From contig LT598455.1 in assembly GCA_900074725.1 (NCBI GenBank), positions 187,802-251,801 on the forward strand: DNA of 64,000 nucleotides, read 5' to 3'. Both the position numbers and the translations under genes were made by a program. This document shows positions 41,198-51,616 of this stretch, one piece after another. The notes under the pieces are model-generated. The model was not told where the DNA came from and did no database searches. It saw only the letters and a list, made by a program, of their open reading frames with translations. Positions within the stretch are counted from its first letter, which is position 1; the number at the start of each line of letters is the position of its first letter. Origin of the DNA: Lachancea dasiensis. Its lineage: Eukaryota > Ascomycota > Saccharomycetes > Saccharomycetales > Saccharomycetaceae.

Positions 41198-42638
41198 TGC
41201 GACTGATACTTCTTTGTTTGCTGAAGGACTGTATAACGCTACTGAAACTAAGTTGGAAATGATATATTGAACAGTGCTCGTATTTGCCGGCCACCATCGC
41301 GATGGTAGTTTGGTACGTTCCCCTGGGCTGGGCCGCAACGCTAGGCAGAGGGAAGGCTCTCTACGCTGAAGCTGGATCGCGCCAGGAGGGGCCAGCACCG
41401 CCCGTGAGGCTAGCCTTGCACCGGAGCCCTGCCTAGCTGGCTAGGCAGGGCCCTTTGGAGAGCCCATATTCCAATGAGCGTGGCCTGTACCCACGCAAAA
41501 AAAGTTTTCAAAAGTCATCTGATTTAAAATATAATGTCTGGGTGTAAGAAATTAACAGTCACAAGCTGCGCACTACGAGCGTACTCACCTATCTTTTAAG
41601 ACGAGCATGGGCATCGCACTGTGGGAGCAAGGGTCCTTGCCACATGCGCGATGGTTGGGAGGAAGACGGAGAGGTGCGTATATGAACTGGGCTCTTGGGG
41701 TCAAGAAACTGCCCAGAGCACAGAAAATTGCGCTCGTCAAAACAACATCGCACATTATTGTTCGCCACCGCTACAGGAGTAAGGTGCAATGTATTGAAGG
41801 GGAGCACTGAAAGAGCTAAGAGCGTCGTGTCGTGTGGCAGCTATGCGTCGAGTTTCCTAAGAACTGGAATTGGGTGGGAAATTGGCCGGTGCGGAACCCG
41901 TGGTATTGCACCGTAGTGCGCCTGAGTTTATTGATCACTTTGTAGAAATCTGTCGCTGTCGTTGTCATACTTCCGCTAAGGTGAAGCGCAACCCACTGCT
42001 GCGTCGGATGATACAGCTATAATTTTTACGGTACAAGGTGTTTGAGAGCGGCTCGAGACTGTCGTACAGGGGTGTAAAAGGCTGGTCCAACCGCTGCCAG
42101 ATAGCCCGTTTTTTTTCTTTTCAAATGACTGTATATCAACGGAATAGCGGGATAAAAAGATCCATTTTTCAAATATAGACTTCCTCCAGCCTCTTGTCGA
42201 TTATTTACGCTCTACTTTCATGTATCTACGATCCGCTTATTCACGTTCACCCACGTTCACCGTCTGCTCTCTTTGTTTACTATATCTAGGTCGACCTTTT
42301 ACGCGATTCCCTTTCTAGTCATGCCGCACTAAAAAAGTATTTACACGTCGTTTCACAAAGTTTCAAATACTCGCTAATTTCAGGTAAAACTGTCTTCCAA
42401 CCAGCGAGTCGGAGCTTCCAAGTGGGCCCTCATAAGTCGAAACCTGTGATACGGCTGATCGGGCGCGTTTGCTTATTCCCAAAGACAGTGTGTGTGTGAA
42501 GAGGTGTTTTTTTTCGGGTTCAAAACCTAATTATAGATCGACCTCACCGCCCAGCTTCCGGATCTTGATATCACCACCTTTTGACCTTCATCCCCATCTT
42601 CGACCCTTACACTCGAACTAGACTTTCGTCTTCTCCTG
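41198..42638. promoter_or_regulatory. Divergent promoter region, RPL42 to CHS7
   Basis: This 1.44 kb stretch between divergent genes contains a perfect GC-rich inverted repeat (41426-41451, listed separately). A 67-codon ATG frame at 41607-41810 has no supporting features. Rap1-like fragments (GTACCCACGC near 41488, GGGTGTAAG near 41540) are too weak to call. Confidence 0.5.
41426..41451. repeat. Perfect 12-bp inverted repeat with 2-bp centre
   Basis: GCCCTGCCTAGC (41426-41437) and its exact complement GCTAGGCAGGGC (41440-41451) are separated by TG. It lies 229 bp upstream of the RPL42 start. It could be a dimeric factor site or cruciform; the two-base centre makes it a poor RNA hairpin loop. 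Confidence 0.85.
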
Positions 42639-43592
42639 ATGGGATTCGGTAATTTTGCCTCTATCTGCTCCAAGACCCCTCTGCCGCTATGTTCGGTAGT
42701 TAGATCATCGACCCATCTAGTGCTGGGCACACACCAGACGGTCCACGACTTCGATCCCCAAAATGTGACGATCGGCATTCTTCCCAAGTGCTACGCACGC
42801 TCCATCGACGTGGCCAACACCGTGGTGTTTCAAATCGGCAACGCGTTTGTGAATATTGGCGCTCTGGGTGTCATTCTGTTCATGGTGTATTCGACGCGTC
42901 AGAAATACACAGCGATCGGCAAATCCGAGTACGGTTTTCTGTTCGAGCTCTGTCTTGCGCTCATCGCTTTCACTTTGGTTGTTGATTGCGGCGTGTCCCC
43001 ACCAGGCTCTTCCTCGTACCCATACTTTGTGGCCATTCAAATCGCGTTCGCCGGAGCCTGCTGTTGGACAATGTCCATCCTAGGCTTTTTAGGATTCCGA
43101 CTTTGGGAGGACGGAACACCTAAATCTATGGCTTTGGTACGGGGCTTCGCTCTGGTAGGTTTCGCCCTCAATTTTTTGGTGGCGGTTTTCTCTTTCCAAG
43201 CGTGGGAAACGTCTCCTACATATACAAACTCCAACACAATGGGACTGTTTATCGTGATGTATGTGATTAACGCCCTGCTGATCCTGTGCTATGTCCTGTG
43301 CCAACTAGTGGTTTCCATCTTTGTGATCAGTAACCTGTGGGCTGCGGGTGCAGTTCTTCTAGGTGTGTTCTTCTTCTTTGCTGGCCAACTGATCACATAT
43401 GCATTTTCAGATGACATATGCGTCGGCGTCAAACATTATCTGGATGGCTTATTCTTTGGCAGTCTCTGTAACATATTCGCCCTGATGATGGTCTACAAGA
43501 CTTGGGATATGACCACGGATGATGACCTTGAATTTAGCGTGTCCGTGGATAAAGAGAACGATTTGACCGACACCTTGAGTTACAAATTTTAA
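42639..43592 (+). CDS. CHS7: Chs7, ER export chaperone of chitin synthase III
   Basis: This 317-residue protein (S. cerevisiae 316) with about seven membrane segments allows Chs3 to leave the ER. The N-terminus MGFGNFASICSKTPLPLC is typical. Membrane helices run from about residue 65 to 285, and the polar C-terminal tail (TTDDDLEFSVSVDKENDL) is acidic. It is the YHR142W position, after RPL42. Confidence 0.96.
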   Translation: MGFGNFASICSKTPLPLCSVVRSSTHLVLGTHQTVHDFDPQNVTIGILPKCYARSIDVANTVVFQIGNAFVNIGALGVILFMVYSTRQKYTAIGKSEYGFLFELCLALIAFTLVVDCGVSPPGSSSYPYFVAIQIAFAGACCWTMSILGFLGFRLWEDGTPKSMALVRGFALVGFALNFLVAVFSFQAWETSPTYTNSNTMGLFIVMYVINALLILCYVLCQLVVSIFVISNLWAAGAVLLGVFFFFAGQLITYAFSDDICVGVKHYLDGLFFGSLCNIFALMMVYKTWDMTTDDDLEFSVSVDKENDLTDTLSYKF

Positions 43593-43758
43593 GTGCCCCC
43601 ATTATGATTATAGCGGCAGTTAACGCCTCCAGTTCCTGAATTTTAAAACTCTGTATATTTAGACAAAATATAGACATTTAGCATCGTTTCAAGCATTTTG
43701 AATTCTCTCTTATTGGATCGTTGAACCGCTAAGACGATTGCATCTATCTCGGTTGACA

Positions 43759-43965
43759 TCAATTATTCTGTTCTTCTTGCCGTAGCCTTTTCTTTGCTGC
43801 TTCGAGGATCTCAGCGTCCTTGGTATATACCGTGTTACTGAGCGCATCACGCTCGTTAAAGGGATAACTACAGTTCAAATTAGTGCACATCACCAAGCTA
43901 TAGTTCTGTTGTATCAAACATTTTCTGAGATCCTGGCCACATTGCGGACATTTTCCGTCGCTCAT
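43759..43965 (-). CDS. Small zinc-ribbon-like protein (YNL162W-A type)
   Basis: This 68-residue protein has cysteines arranged as a zinc ribbon: C-PQ-C near the start and C-TNLN-C later, followed by YPFNERD and a charged helical tail. It matches my memory of S. cerevisiae YNL162W-A, an uncharacterised 72-residue protein beside RPL42A. The ATG at 43965 (MSDGKCPQCG) is preferred; an upstream in-frame extension to 44007 lacks conservation. It is divergent from RIA1 with 124 bp between starts. Function unknown. Confidence 0.85.
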   Translation of the reverse strand: MSDGKCPQCGQDLRKCLIQQNYSLVMCTNLNCSYPFNERDALSNTVYTKDAEILEAAKKRLRQEEQNN

Positions 43966-44089
43966 ATGTATATATATATGTCTTTGCTCGACCAATGAGT
44001 TCCACAACTATATATGCAATTTAACAAATTAGCTTCTCTTCTAGACAAGTAAAGGGACTTGCGGACATTACACGAAATACACTTATCCA

Positions 44090-47000
44090 ATGTCAAGAGT
44101 GGGACCAGAAACTTCAAAAAGACTTCAGAAGGATCCTTCATGTATTAGAAATATTTGCATACTGGCGCATGTCGATCATGGGAAGACATCACTCTCTGAT
44201 TCGTTGCTGGCCTCTAACGGGATTATATCGCAGAAGCTGGCAGGAAAAGTCCGTTTTCTAGACTCTAGACCAGATGAGCAGCTACGAGGAATTACAATGG
44301 AGTCTAGTGCTATCTCTTTGTACTTCAGAGTGCTTCACAAACAGGAAGGAAGCCAAGAGCCGCTCATAAATGAGCATTTGATTAACTTAATCGACTCTCC
44401 TGGCCACATCGATTTTTCAAGTGAAGTCAGCACCGCATCAAGGCTTTGCGACGGTGCTGTTGTCCTTGTAGATGTTGTCGAAGGTGTATGTTCTCAGACT
44501 GTCACGGTACTGAGACAATGTTGGGTGGAAAAACTAAAACCAGTGCTGGTGCTAAACAAAATGGATAGGCTCATCACTGAACTTCAGCTGACACCTCAGG
44601 AAGCTTATCAGCACTTGAATAAAATCATTGAACAAGTCAATTCCATCATCGGCTCTTTTTTTAACGGCCAGAGGTTGCTCGATGATCTTTCGTGGAGGGA
44701 ACAATTAGAACTCAATAACACCGCTGAATTTGTCGAAAAGGATGATTCCGATATCTACTTCAAGCCCGAAAGCAATAATGTAATCTTTGCCTCCGCAATC
44801 GACGGCTGGGGGTTTAGTATTGGCCAGCTTGCAAAATTCTACGAGCAGAAACTTGGTGCCAAGAGAGAAAATCTACAAAAAGTACTGTGGGGTGATTTCT
44901 TCATGGACCCTAAAACTAAAAAGTTCATTAACAATAAAGGCTTGAAAGGTCGCACCTTAAAACCGCTTTTTGTGAGCTTGATCCTCGAAAACATATGGAA
45001 AATCTATAATAATATTTTGAAAGAGAGAGATTCGGAGACGCTGGAAAAGATCACCAACACTTTAAATATTAAGGTGTCTCCTCGTGACTTAAGATCCAAA
45101 GATCTAAAGAATTTGTTGCGTACTGTGATGGGTCAGTGGTTGCCTGTCAGCGTTGCCATATTATTGACTGTCATCGAGAAATTGCCGTCACCCGTTGAAT
45201 CACAAGGCGCAAAAATGGAAAGAATAATTGGTACGACCCCAGGCCATGAAATGGTGGACCCGGCACTGTACTCGGCTATGGAATCGTGTGACAAATCTGG
45301 GCCTGTTTGTGCCTTTGTGTCCAAGATGCTGTCCATCCCTAAAGATGAGCTCCCTTTATCTGATGGTACTCCGCTAACGCAAGATGAGTTGATGCAGAAA
45401 AGTCGGGCTGCTCGTGAACACGCCCTTAAAGCCGCTAAGGCAGCAGAACGCGCGGAGAACATCTCGAAATCAAACTCAGAACGTCGAGAGACAGGTCTGT
45501 ATTCGAGAGCTCTAGATACCGTTGCAACTCCGTTGGTGAATGAGCGTGAAAATAGCTATAAGAAAGATTCGTTGAGGCCTTCATTTAGTGACGACATTCG
45601 AGTTGTGAGCGATGCAGCCCCAGAGTTTGACCTTTCTCCAAATCTGAATGATGGAGTAGAATTTGAAAACAGCGACTTCGAATATGAAGGTGATGGTTTT
45701 CAGCCGGAGTTTATTCCAACTGCTTCAAATCCTGATGATCCTTTGAGCTCCATGTTTGAATACGAGGAAGAGGATCCCTTCGATACCGATAACGCCGTCG
45801 ACCAACAAGAGGACGAGTTTGAAAAGAGTGATGAAGTTATGATTGGAATTGCTAGACTCTACAGTGGTACGCTCCAAGTAGGCCAAAAAATCGCAGTTTT
45901 GGGACCTAAGTACGATCCTTATCACCCCAAGTCGTTTATCGAGGAGGTGGAAATCACACATCTCTACATATTCATGGGCAAAGAGCTTGTACCTTTAAAA
46001 GAATGCCCACCAGGTAATATAGTAGGAATTGGTGGCCTGGCTGGAAAAATTCTGAAGAATGGTACTTTGGTCGATCCTCACATTCAGGGAATCAATTTGG
46101 TGGGCGTAAACCTCCATGTAACCCCGATTGTTCGTGTTGCTCTTGAGCCTACAAATCCTACTCAAATGAGTAAGCTGGCTCGTGGTTTGAAATTGTTAAA
46201 TCAAGCTGATCCTTGTGTCCAAACATACGTTGAGGATACAGGGGAGCACATCTTGTGCACTGCAGGTGAATTACACTTGGAGCGTTGTTTGAAGGATTTG
46301 ACAGAAAGGTTTGCTGGTATCAACATTACGTCGTCAGAGCCAGCTATTCCATACCAAGAGACGTTTCTTGCTACGTCTGACATGAATCCAGCAAAGGATC
46401 CAGAGCTTGGGAGGGGCAAGGCGCAGATATATCTGGACGAGTACGCAATCACTTTAAGGGCCGTCCCACTCCCTGAAGAAATCACTGATTTTTTATCGGC
46501 AAATGCATCAATTATTAGAGGTTTTACTGAACGTGAGAACATAACCACTCGAATGACAGAATTCCAGCGCACTTTGAATGATTTACTCTCGAAAGCGGCC
46601 GTCAAGGACAAAACATGGGATGCCTCCGATCTGAAAATCTCAGCTTTTGGTGGCAAACGGATAGGACCAAATCTTCTTGCGTCCAGGAGCTGTGCTCTTG
46701 AAGACGTCTTTCTTCGTGAAGCTACCCCCGATTTTGAGTACGCAAGCTCAATTATTAACGGATTTGAACTTGCAGTGAGCCAGGGCCCTCTTTGTCATGA
46801 GCCTGTTCAAGGCATGTGCGTATTTGTCGACGATATTCACAAATTGACTGATGAAGAGCTGGGTACCTTGGAGCTCCAGGACCACCAAATTCGGCTTCCA
46901 AATTTTGGTGGTAGATTGATTACAACTATCCGTGATGCGGTTCACGCTTCGTTCCTCGACTGGTCTCCTAGAGTTATGTGGGCTATGTATCAATGCGACA

Positions 47001-47395
47001 TTCAGGCTTCAGTCGAGGTGCTGGGCAAAGTTTACGCAGTGGTGCAGCAAAGACGGGGCCGCATTGTATCTGAAGAGATGAAGGAAGGTATCCCGCTCTT
47101 CCAAATCGAAGCTCGAATTCCAGTGGTCGAAGCATTTGGATTTAGCGAAGATATTCGTAAGAAAACTTCAGGAGCAGCCCAACCACAGCTCGTGTTTGCA
47201 GGTTTTGAGTGCATAGACTTGGATCCTTTTTGGGTTCCGACGACCGAGGATGAACTAGAAGAACTGGGAGATATAGCCGATAAGGAGAATATCGCGAGAA
47301 GGCATATGAATATGATACGGAGGCGTAAGGGACTTTTCGTCAAAGAAAAGCTAGTCCAAAACGCAGAAAAGCAAAGAACTCTAAAGCGCAACTGA
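44090..47395 (+). CDS. RIA1: EF-2-like GTPase Ria1/Efl1 for 60S maturation
   Basis: This 1101-residue cytoplasmic GTPase (S. cerevisiae 1110) acts with Sdo1 (SBDS) to release Tif6 from pre-60S subunits. It has G1 AHVDHGKTSL, switch I RGITMESSAISL, G3 DSPGH and G4 NKMDRL. A family-specific insertion with acidic sequence (about residues 500-580, EYEEEDPFDTDN) follows the domain boundary. Domains III-V are EF-2-like, with GELHLERCLKDL, GPLCHEPVQGM and the C-terminal VFAGFECIDLDPFWVPTTEDE. The gene is YNL163C in S. cerevisiae. Confidence 0.97.
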   Translation: MSRVGPETSKRLQKDPSCIRNICILAHVDHGKTSLSDSLLASNGIISQKLAGKVRFLDSRPDEQLRGITMESSAISLYFRVLHKQEGSQEPLINEHLINLIDSPGHIDFSSEVSTASRLCDGAVVLVDVVEGVCSQTVTVLRQCWVEKLKPVLVLNKMDRLITELQLTPQEAYQHLNKIIEQVNSIIGSFFNGQRLLDDLSWREQLELNNTAEFVEKDDSDIYFKPESNNVIFASAIDGWGFSIGQLAKFYEQKLGAKRENLQKVLWGDFFMDPKTKKFINNKGLKGRTLKPLFVSLILENIWKIYNNILKERDSETLEKITNTLNIKVSPRDLRSKDLKNLLRTVMGQWLPVSVAILLTVIEKLPSPVESQGAKMERIIGTTPGHEMVDPALYSAMESCDKSGPVCAFVSKMLSIPKDELPLSDGTPLTQDELMQKSRAAREHALKAAKAAERAENISKSNSERRETGLYSRALDTVATPLVNERENSYKKDSLRPSFSDDIRVVSDAAPEFDLSPNLNDGVEFENSDFEYEGDGFQPEFIPTASNPDDPLSSMFEYEEEDPFDTDNAVDQQEDEFEKSDEVMIGIARLYSGTLQVGQKIAVLGPKYDPYHPKSFIEEVEITHLYIFMGKELVPLKECPPGNIVGIGGLAGKILKNGTLVDPHIQGINLVGVNLHVTPIVRVALEPTNPTQMSKLARGLKLLNQADPCVQTYVEDTGEHILCTAGELHLERCLKDLTERFAGINITSSEPAIPYQETFLATSDMNPAKDPELGRGKAQIYLDEYAITLRAVPLPEEITDFLSANASIIRGFTERENITTRMTEFQRTLNDLLSKAAVKDKTWDASDLKISAFGGKRIGPNLLASRSCALEDVFLREATPDFEYASSIINGFELAVSQGPLCHEPVQGMCVFVDDIHKLTDEELGTLELQDHQIRLPNFGGRLITTIRDAVHASFLDWSPRVMWAMYQCDIQASVEVLGKVYAVVQQRRGRIVSEEMKEGIPLFQIEARIPVVEAFGFSEDIRKKTSGAAQPQLVFAGFECIDLDPFWVPTTEDELEELGDIADKENIARRHMNMIRRRKGLFVKEKLVQNAEKQRTLKRN

Positions 47396-47569
47396 TACCC
47401 GCCAGTTAAACGTTTACTTCAGCCTCAGCGTATAAAAGAGCCCAGCGTCAAGTTTCGTGCCAAGGTATGTATATTTCTTCAGAATATAGTGGGTTATTCC
47501 CAAGTAAGCTCATCGCGGTAGGATAAGCAATACAACGCTTCTCTACTAGGCTCTCGAACCCTTGACTCG

Positions 47570-48451
47570 ATGCCTCCCTTAAAGGATTCATCCATAGAGG
47601 TCACTTCCAAAGAGGGGCCTGCTGACTTTCATGTCATGATGCAAGAGGGCGTAAAAGCGTTGACAAATATTCTAACTGCTCATTTACAAGACAACCCTGA
47701 AGTTGTAGACCAACAATCAGGATTGAAAGGTGATTCATCGAAGGTAACAAATGCGTTAAGGTTCCATGAAGTCGGTAGTGGTGCTGCAACTGGTGTATTT
47801 GGCGCTTCTGAGAGTGGGGGAGAAGATCAGCGTTTCGGCACACCGGGGCGTGATGAGGGAACTAGTTGTAACACCTATGAAGGCATCAAGCTTCACGAGC
47901 ACAAAGCGAAGCCATCAAAGAGCTCGGGTCGGCATGCCACTAAAACCAGTGGAAGCTTACCTCAGAACCAGCAATCTGCTGTGGTGAAGACTTCCAATGC
48001 CGAAGCGTTGGCCGAAAACTATTCCGACGAGGAAGGAGAAATAGTGTTTGACTGTGGCGAACAAGATCTGATGTCGATGCCTGGCGATTTTGGCGAAAAT
48101 CTGAAGAAAATGGTAGCGTCCCGAATTGCTCAACAGAACGCAGACTCGAACCAGCACCAAAACATAGACATAAATTTTGACTTAGACGTTGATGTTGACG
48201 TGAACATCCAATCTCCGCCAACTTCGGCACAACATGGAGACCTCAGGGCTCGTGAAACCTGTCGTAATCACCGCAATCGAGAAGAATTTGAATATCCACG
48301 CCTCCCTAAGTCACCGCCAGATTTTACGCAGCTTATCACCAGCGACAAACCACTATGCATGTTCTGCGAGTATTATTCGGTCTTCGGAGAGCCCCCAAAA
48401 AACATGATTCGATGGTTCCAGAGAGAACGCGCACAAGCCTCCAGCCTCTAA
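47570..48451 (+). CDS. IBD2: Ibd2, spindle checkpoint / bud division protein
   Basis: This 293-residue protein (S. cerevisiae 351) is recognised by its two conserved ends. The N-terminal MMQEGVKALTNILTAHL and the C-terminal PLCMFCEYYSVFGEPPKNMI surround a poorly conserved acidic middle. A stretch EEGEIVFDCGEQ lies near residue 152. Ibd2 is linked to the Bub2/Bfa1 checkpoint in S. cerevisiae. It follows RIA1, as YNL164C follows YNL163C, but is on the same strand as RIA1 as in S. cerevisiae. Confidence 0.88.
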   Translation: MPPLKDSSIEVTSKEGPADFHVMMQEGVKALTNILTAHLQDNPEVVDQQSGLKGDSSKVTNALRFHEVGSGAATGVFGASESGGEDQRFGTPGRDEGTSCNTYEGIKLHEHKAKPSKSSGRHATKTSGSLPQNQQSAVVKTSNAEALAENYSDEEGEIVFDCGEQDLMSMPGDFGENLKKMVASRIAQQNADSNQHQNIDINFDLDVDVDVNIQSPPTSAQHGDLRARETCRNHRNREEFEYPRLPKSPPDFTQLITSDKPLCMFCEYYSVFGEPPKNMIRWFQRERAQASSL

Positions 48452-49168
48452 TGCTATTCTCGTTTCTTCATGCAACACGCAGCCTCAGCCGTAAATCGTT
48501 GAACATCTTAGCAATGCCTGGTGGGTCTCGGACCTCACAGACGAGTCGAATTCCTCAGTTGAACCGTTATCCTCACTTTCCACGTATACTGTTTTCTATG
48601 ACAGTCACCCAGCATTTAGGTTTGTTTACCTTTCCTCTGAAAAATAAACAAACAAGCATCAAAAGTTAGAAAACTTAACTCATCGCTGGCTTTGGCGCTG
48701 AAATACCAACAACGCTAGGCGAAGGAAAGCAAAACATTGATGAAATCGGTTGATAACTGCCAACCTTAAGAAATCCCAGCACGATGGAAGATGAACTCCC
48801 TTGACTGCGATGGCTGGTTAAAAAGTTGTAATCGAAATATGGTAGCGCTCGCCATTGAGATCGAACCTTGTTATGAACAGGGACGCAAGGCTGGTGGAAA
48901 AGTAGAGCAATAAATGAAGTGGCTGACGGAGTATAAGAAGGACGCAAGAATGTGGTGAAAAGACCAGTTTCGAAGGATTTTTATTCATTTGGTTCTATCA
49001 ACCAGCTATCGCCCCATACTCACATTCCAACTCTATTGTCGTTCTTTAACATTTGGTAACTGGTCTCTTAACCTACAGTCGCTCATTTTTACTGTCAAAT
49101 TCAACTACGTCCATTCCTTCGATCTTTACTTCCAACTATCTCACTTTTGTCATTCTTTACCAGTCCAA
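48452..49168. promoter_or_regulatory. DSE2 promoter with three Ace2/Swi5-type sites
   Basis: Three matches to the Ace2/Swi5 consensus (RRCCAGCR, core CCAGC) occur within 200 bp: 48812-48819 (complement AACCAGCC), 48889-48896 (complement CACCAGCC) and 49000-49007 (AACCAGCT). They lie about 360, 280 and 170 bp upstream of the start at 49169. DSE2 is an Ace2 target in S. cerevisiae. No other gene is supported here. Confidence 0.65.
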
Positions 49169-50035
49169 ATGCAATTTTTCAAAGCCGCCACTGCTCTAGC
49201 CTTTCTCACCTCCCTAGTAAAAGCCGATGCAAATGCTAGGTTTTTAACATCTGATGGTGTCGTGTACAGTTTTGAAGTTGTCACAAGCACGATTAGACCT
49301 GCAACCACCTATTTGACTACCTTGTACTATACTACCACTGAGGTAGTTCCTGTGACTTTGGCCAACGAGGTGGTCAGTTCCTCAACCAAGGCCGTTACAA
49401 AGACTTCTACTCTTTCCGTGGTCAGCAGTGCTACCACTGCGCCAGCTCCTACCACTGTGGTAGTCTCATCAAGTGCTTCATCCAGCTCCTCGTCCAGCTC
49501 TTCATCGAGTTCCTCCACCTTGAGCCCAAGTTCAACTAGAAGCACCTCTTCCTCGAAAGGAAGCTCGGCCACAAGCGATTTCTCTTCCGCTAGTGTCTCC
49601 GCCAGCTCTTCCATCGCCTCGCCATCAAGCCTCTCTTCTGATGCTTCTGGCGTACCTTCGAGCGGCTCAGCCAGCTCGAAACAACCCAGCAGCACATACT
49701 CTATGGCAGGAAACACGGGTAGTGCCTCGTCTATCACGAGCTCATCGTCTCAGACAAGCTCTTCGTCAACCATCACTTTGTCTCCAAGTACATCCACTGC
49801 TTCCTCCACTACTTCCTCTACTTCCAAATCATCCTCGGCATCAGTGCCCTCGAGTTCCTTGAAAGTTGAAGCCTATACTACTGAATACGGCGATGATGAC
49901 AATGGATCTTGTACTGTGTATTACGAAGATAGTGACTACTACACGACCATCTACTTGACGGATGCCAGTCAGTCAGTTGATGCATTTACCACTTATACCA
50001 GTACGAAGACCGTTTTCGAAACCATTTCCACTTAG
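49169..50035 (+). CDS. DSE2: Ser-rich secreted cell-separation protein, Dse2-like
   Basis: This 288-residue protein has a signal peptide ([19 protein letters not shown]), a Thr/Tyr-rich N-terminal region, a long Ser/Thr tract (about 95-235, including 15 consecutive Ser) and a conserved-looking C-terminal domain with [20 protein letters not shown]. There is no hydrophobic C-terminal tail, so it is predicted secreted and not GPI-anchored. The name rests mainly on position (YHR143W, between CHS7 and RPC10) and composition; low complexity limits sequence evidence. Dse2 is secreted from the daughter side and helps separate cells. The frame is open to 48989, but only the ATG at 49169 gives a signal peptide. 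Confidence 0.72.
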   Translation: MQFFKAATALAFLTSLVKADANARFLTSDGVVYSFEVVTSTIRPATTYLTTLYYTTTEVVPVTLANEVVSSSTKAVTKTSTLSVVSSATTAPAPTTVVVSSSASSSSSSSSSSSSSTLSPSSTRSTSSSKGSSATSDFSSASVSASSSIASPSSLSSDASGVPSSGSASSKQPSSTYSMAGNTGSASSITSSSSQTSSSSTITLSPSTSTASSTTSSTSKSSSASVPSSSLKVEAYTTEYGDDDNGSCTVYYEDSDYYTTIYLTDASQSVDAFTTYTSTKTVFETIST

Positions 50036-50249
50036 AAATGTGCATGAGCATACGATCAAATTTAGTTCAAGAAAGGTTACCAACCATGTATATTAATTAG
50101 TCTTATAATATAACTTAATCAGAGAAATTAACATTGCCAATGTACTTTTGAGTACCGCCGCCGCCTCCACCATCATCATAACCAGTATTACCATTATTTA
50201 TTATTATATTCTTATCGTCATTGTCAATTATTGAACTCCCCGCTGACAG

Positions 50250-51380
50250 TCATACTGCAAGCGCTAGTCCCAGCGTGCTGTACCTATGAGAAGTAGCTTT
50301 CTCTTTTTTGGATTCTATGTCGTGCAGTAGCATGCACATGCTAGTCAGAATCAGTGTATCCCAAGGAATATCGCGAAGACTTTCCGAACAATGCGACATC
50401 TCATTGATTTTGAAATTTGCATGCTTCAGAGTCCTATTTTTGGGGATAACCGTGGAGGATTCATCACTGTAGGTAGCCCATATGGGCAATTTTGCCACAT
50501 GCCGACTGTTCGGAACCTTCTTCCTGGCATCGCTGTATTCTTTATCTGTCAAGTAATCTAAAAATGAAGGGATGTTGTCATCCAATACTCTGAGGTCAAA
50601 TTTGCTGGCACCAAAACTGGAAGCGAGGCCCGAGACACCATACCATCGAAGAGCCAGATCGTCTACTCTAGTATCACAATCGCTGTGCAGAATATGACCT
50701 AACATTTTCAGACAAAAAAGGTTCCTGGTGGGGCGGTTGTCGATGCGAAATACTAATCTGTATTCCACATGACTGGTTTTGGACTCTATGTGTTGGAAGA
50801 TCTCGCAGAAAGTCAGTTTATACACCCGCAGATCTCCGTTCGATGCCAACAATTGACAGTGTTCATCTTCTTTGTAGTTTACTGCCCAATCTTCGTCTCT
50901 ACTCGTGTCTACCAGTGCAAACCTGTGAATCTTCATCACAGGTGCCTTACCATGGATCAGACTCTTGAATAAATTTAGCGACACAGCATGCAAGAAGGGA
51001 AACCCCACTGCTTGCGTATCATTTAGGCAGTCCAAACGCCGCTTATTTTGACGGAATTTGGTGTATGAGTTTTCGCTCGGGAATGCCATGAACCCTTTGC
51101 CCAAAACAGTCGAAGCAAAGGGTACATTTCTGACGTCTTCAAAATCTGGACATCGATTGCTGAATTCTTTCCCATGCAAATCAACATTAGCCCTCACCTC
51201 AATTGCACTTAAGGAATTTACAGATTCTCCTTTTAGTAACTTAGGGGATTCAGAGCTTCGTTCGGCTAAGGATGCCACTTCGCTGTCGCTCCTGATAGGA
51301 TCTTTCAAAACTGATTTTCCCTGGGATTGAGACGACTCTTGGTGGCCCAGTTTGCCAACAATATTTTTGACCTTATACAT
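50250..51380 (-). CDS. Uncharacterised protein, probable YNL165W orthologue
   Basis: This 376-residue protein has no domain I can name. The better-ordered part runs from about residue 90 (FSNRCPDFEDVRNVPFAS) to 340, with VGFPFLHAVSLNLFKSLI and YRLVFRIDNRPTRNLFCLKM. The call rests on position between DSE2/IBD2 and BNI5 (YNL164C-YNL166C) and on length (S. cerevisiae 406). The frame is open upstream to about 51491 without an ATG, so the ATG at 51380 is used; a short upstream exon is possible but no clean splice site was found. A short CCG/ATT trinucleotide-like tract lies in the 3' flank (50155-50215). Confidence 0.65.
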   Translation of the reverse strand: MYKVKNIVGKLGHQESSQSQGKSVLKDPIRSDSEVASLAERSSESPKLLKGESVNSLSAIEVRANVDLHGKEFSNRCPDFEDVRNVPFASTVLGKGFMAFPSENSYTKFRQNKRRLDCLNDTQAVGFPFLHAVSLNLFKSLIHGKAPVMKIHRFALVDTSRDEDWAVNYKEDEHCQLLASNGDLRVYKLTFCEIFQHIESKTSHVEYRLVFRIDNRPTRNLFCLKMLGHILHSDCDTRVDDLALRWYGVSGLASSFGASKFDLRVLDDNIPSFLDYLTDKEYSDARKKVPNSRHVAKLPIWATYSDESSTVIPKNRTLKHANFKINEMSHCSESLRDIPWDTLILTSMCMLLHDIESKKEKATSHRYSTLGLALAV

Positions 51381-51616
51381 AACGGGGTTTGATCTATTTA
51401 TACTAAATAAGCCGAAATCTTTGAACCTTCTGAGCACTTGTCTTATGGCCGATTTATGAGTAGTCCGTTTTTCTTCTAGGTGGAAATTCAAAATGCATTA
51501 AATTAGGTATCATATTTTGATATCTCAAAGTCAAACTAAATGACAACAAACACTATTAAGCACCAATAAAGGTGGTTAGACACAGCTCTGTGAAGTTTTG
51601 CTGAAATTTACCAGAG

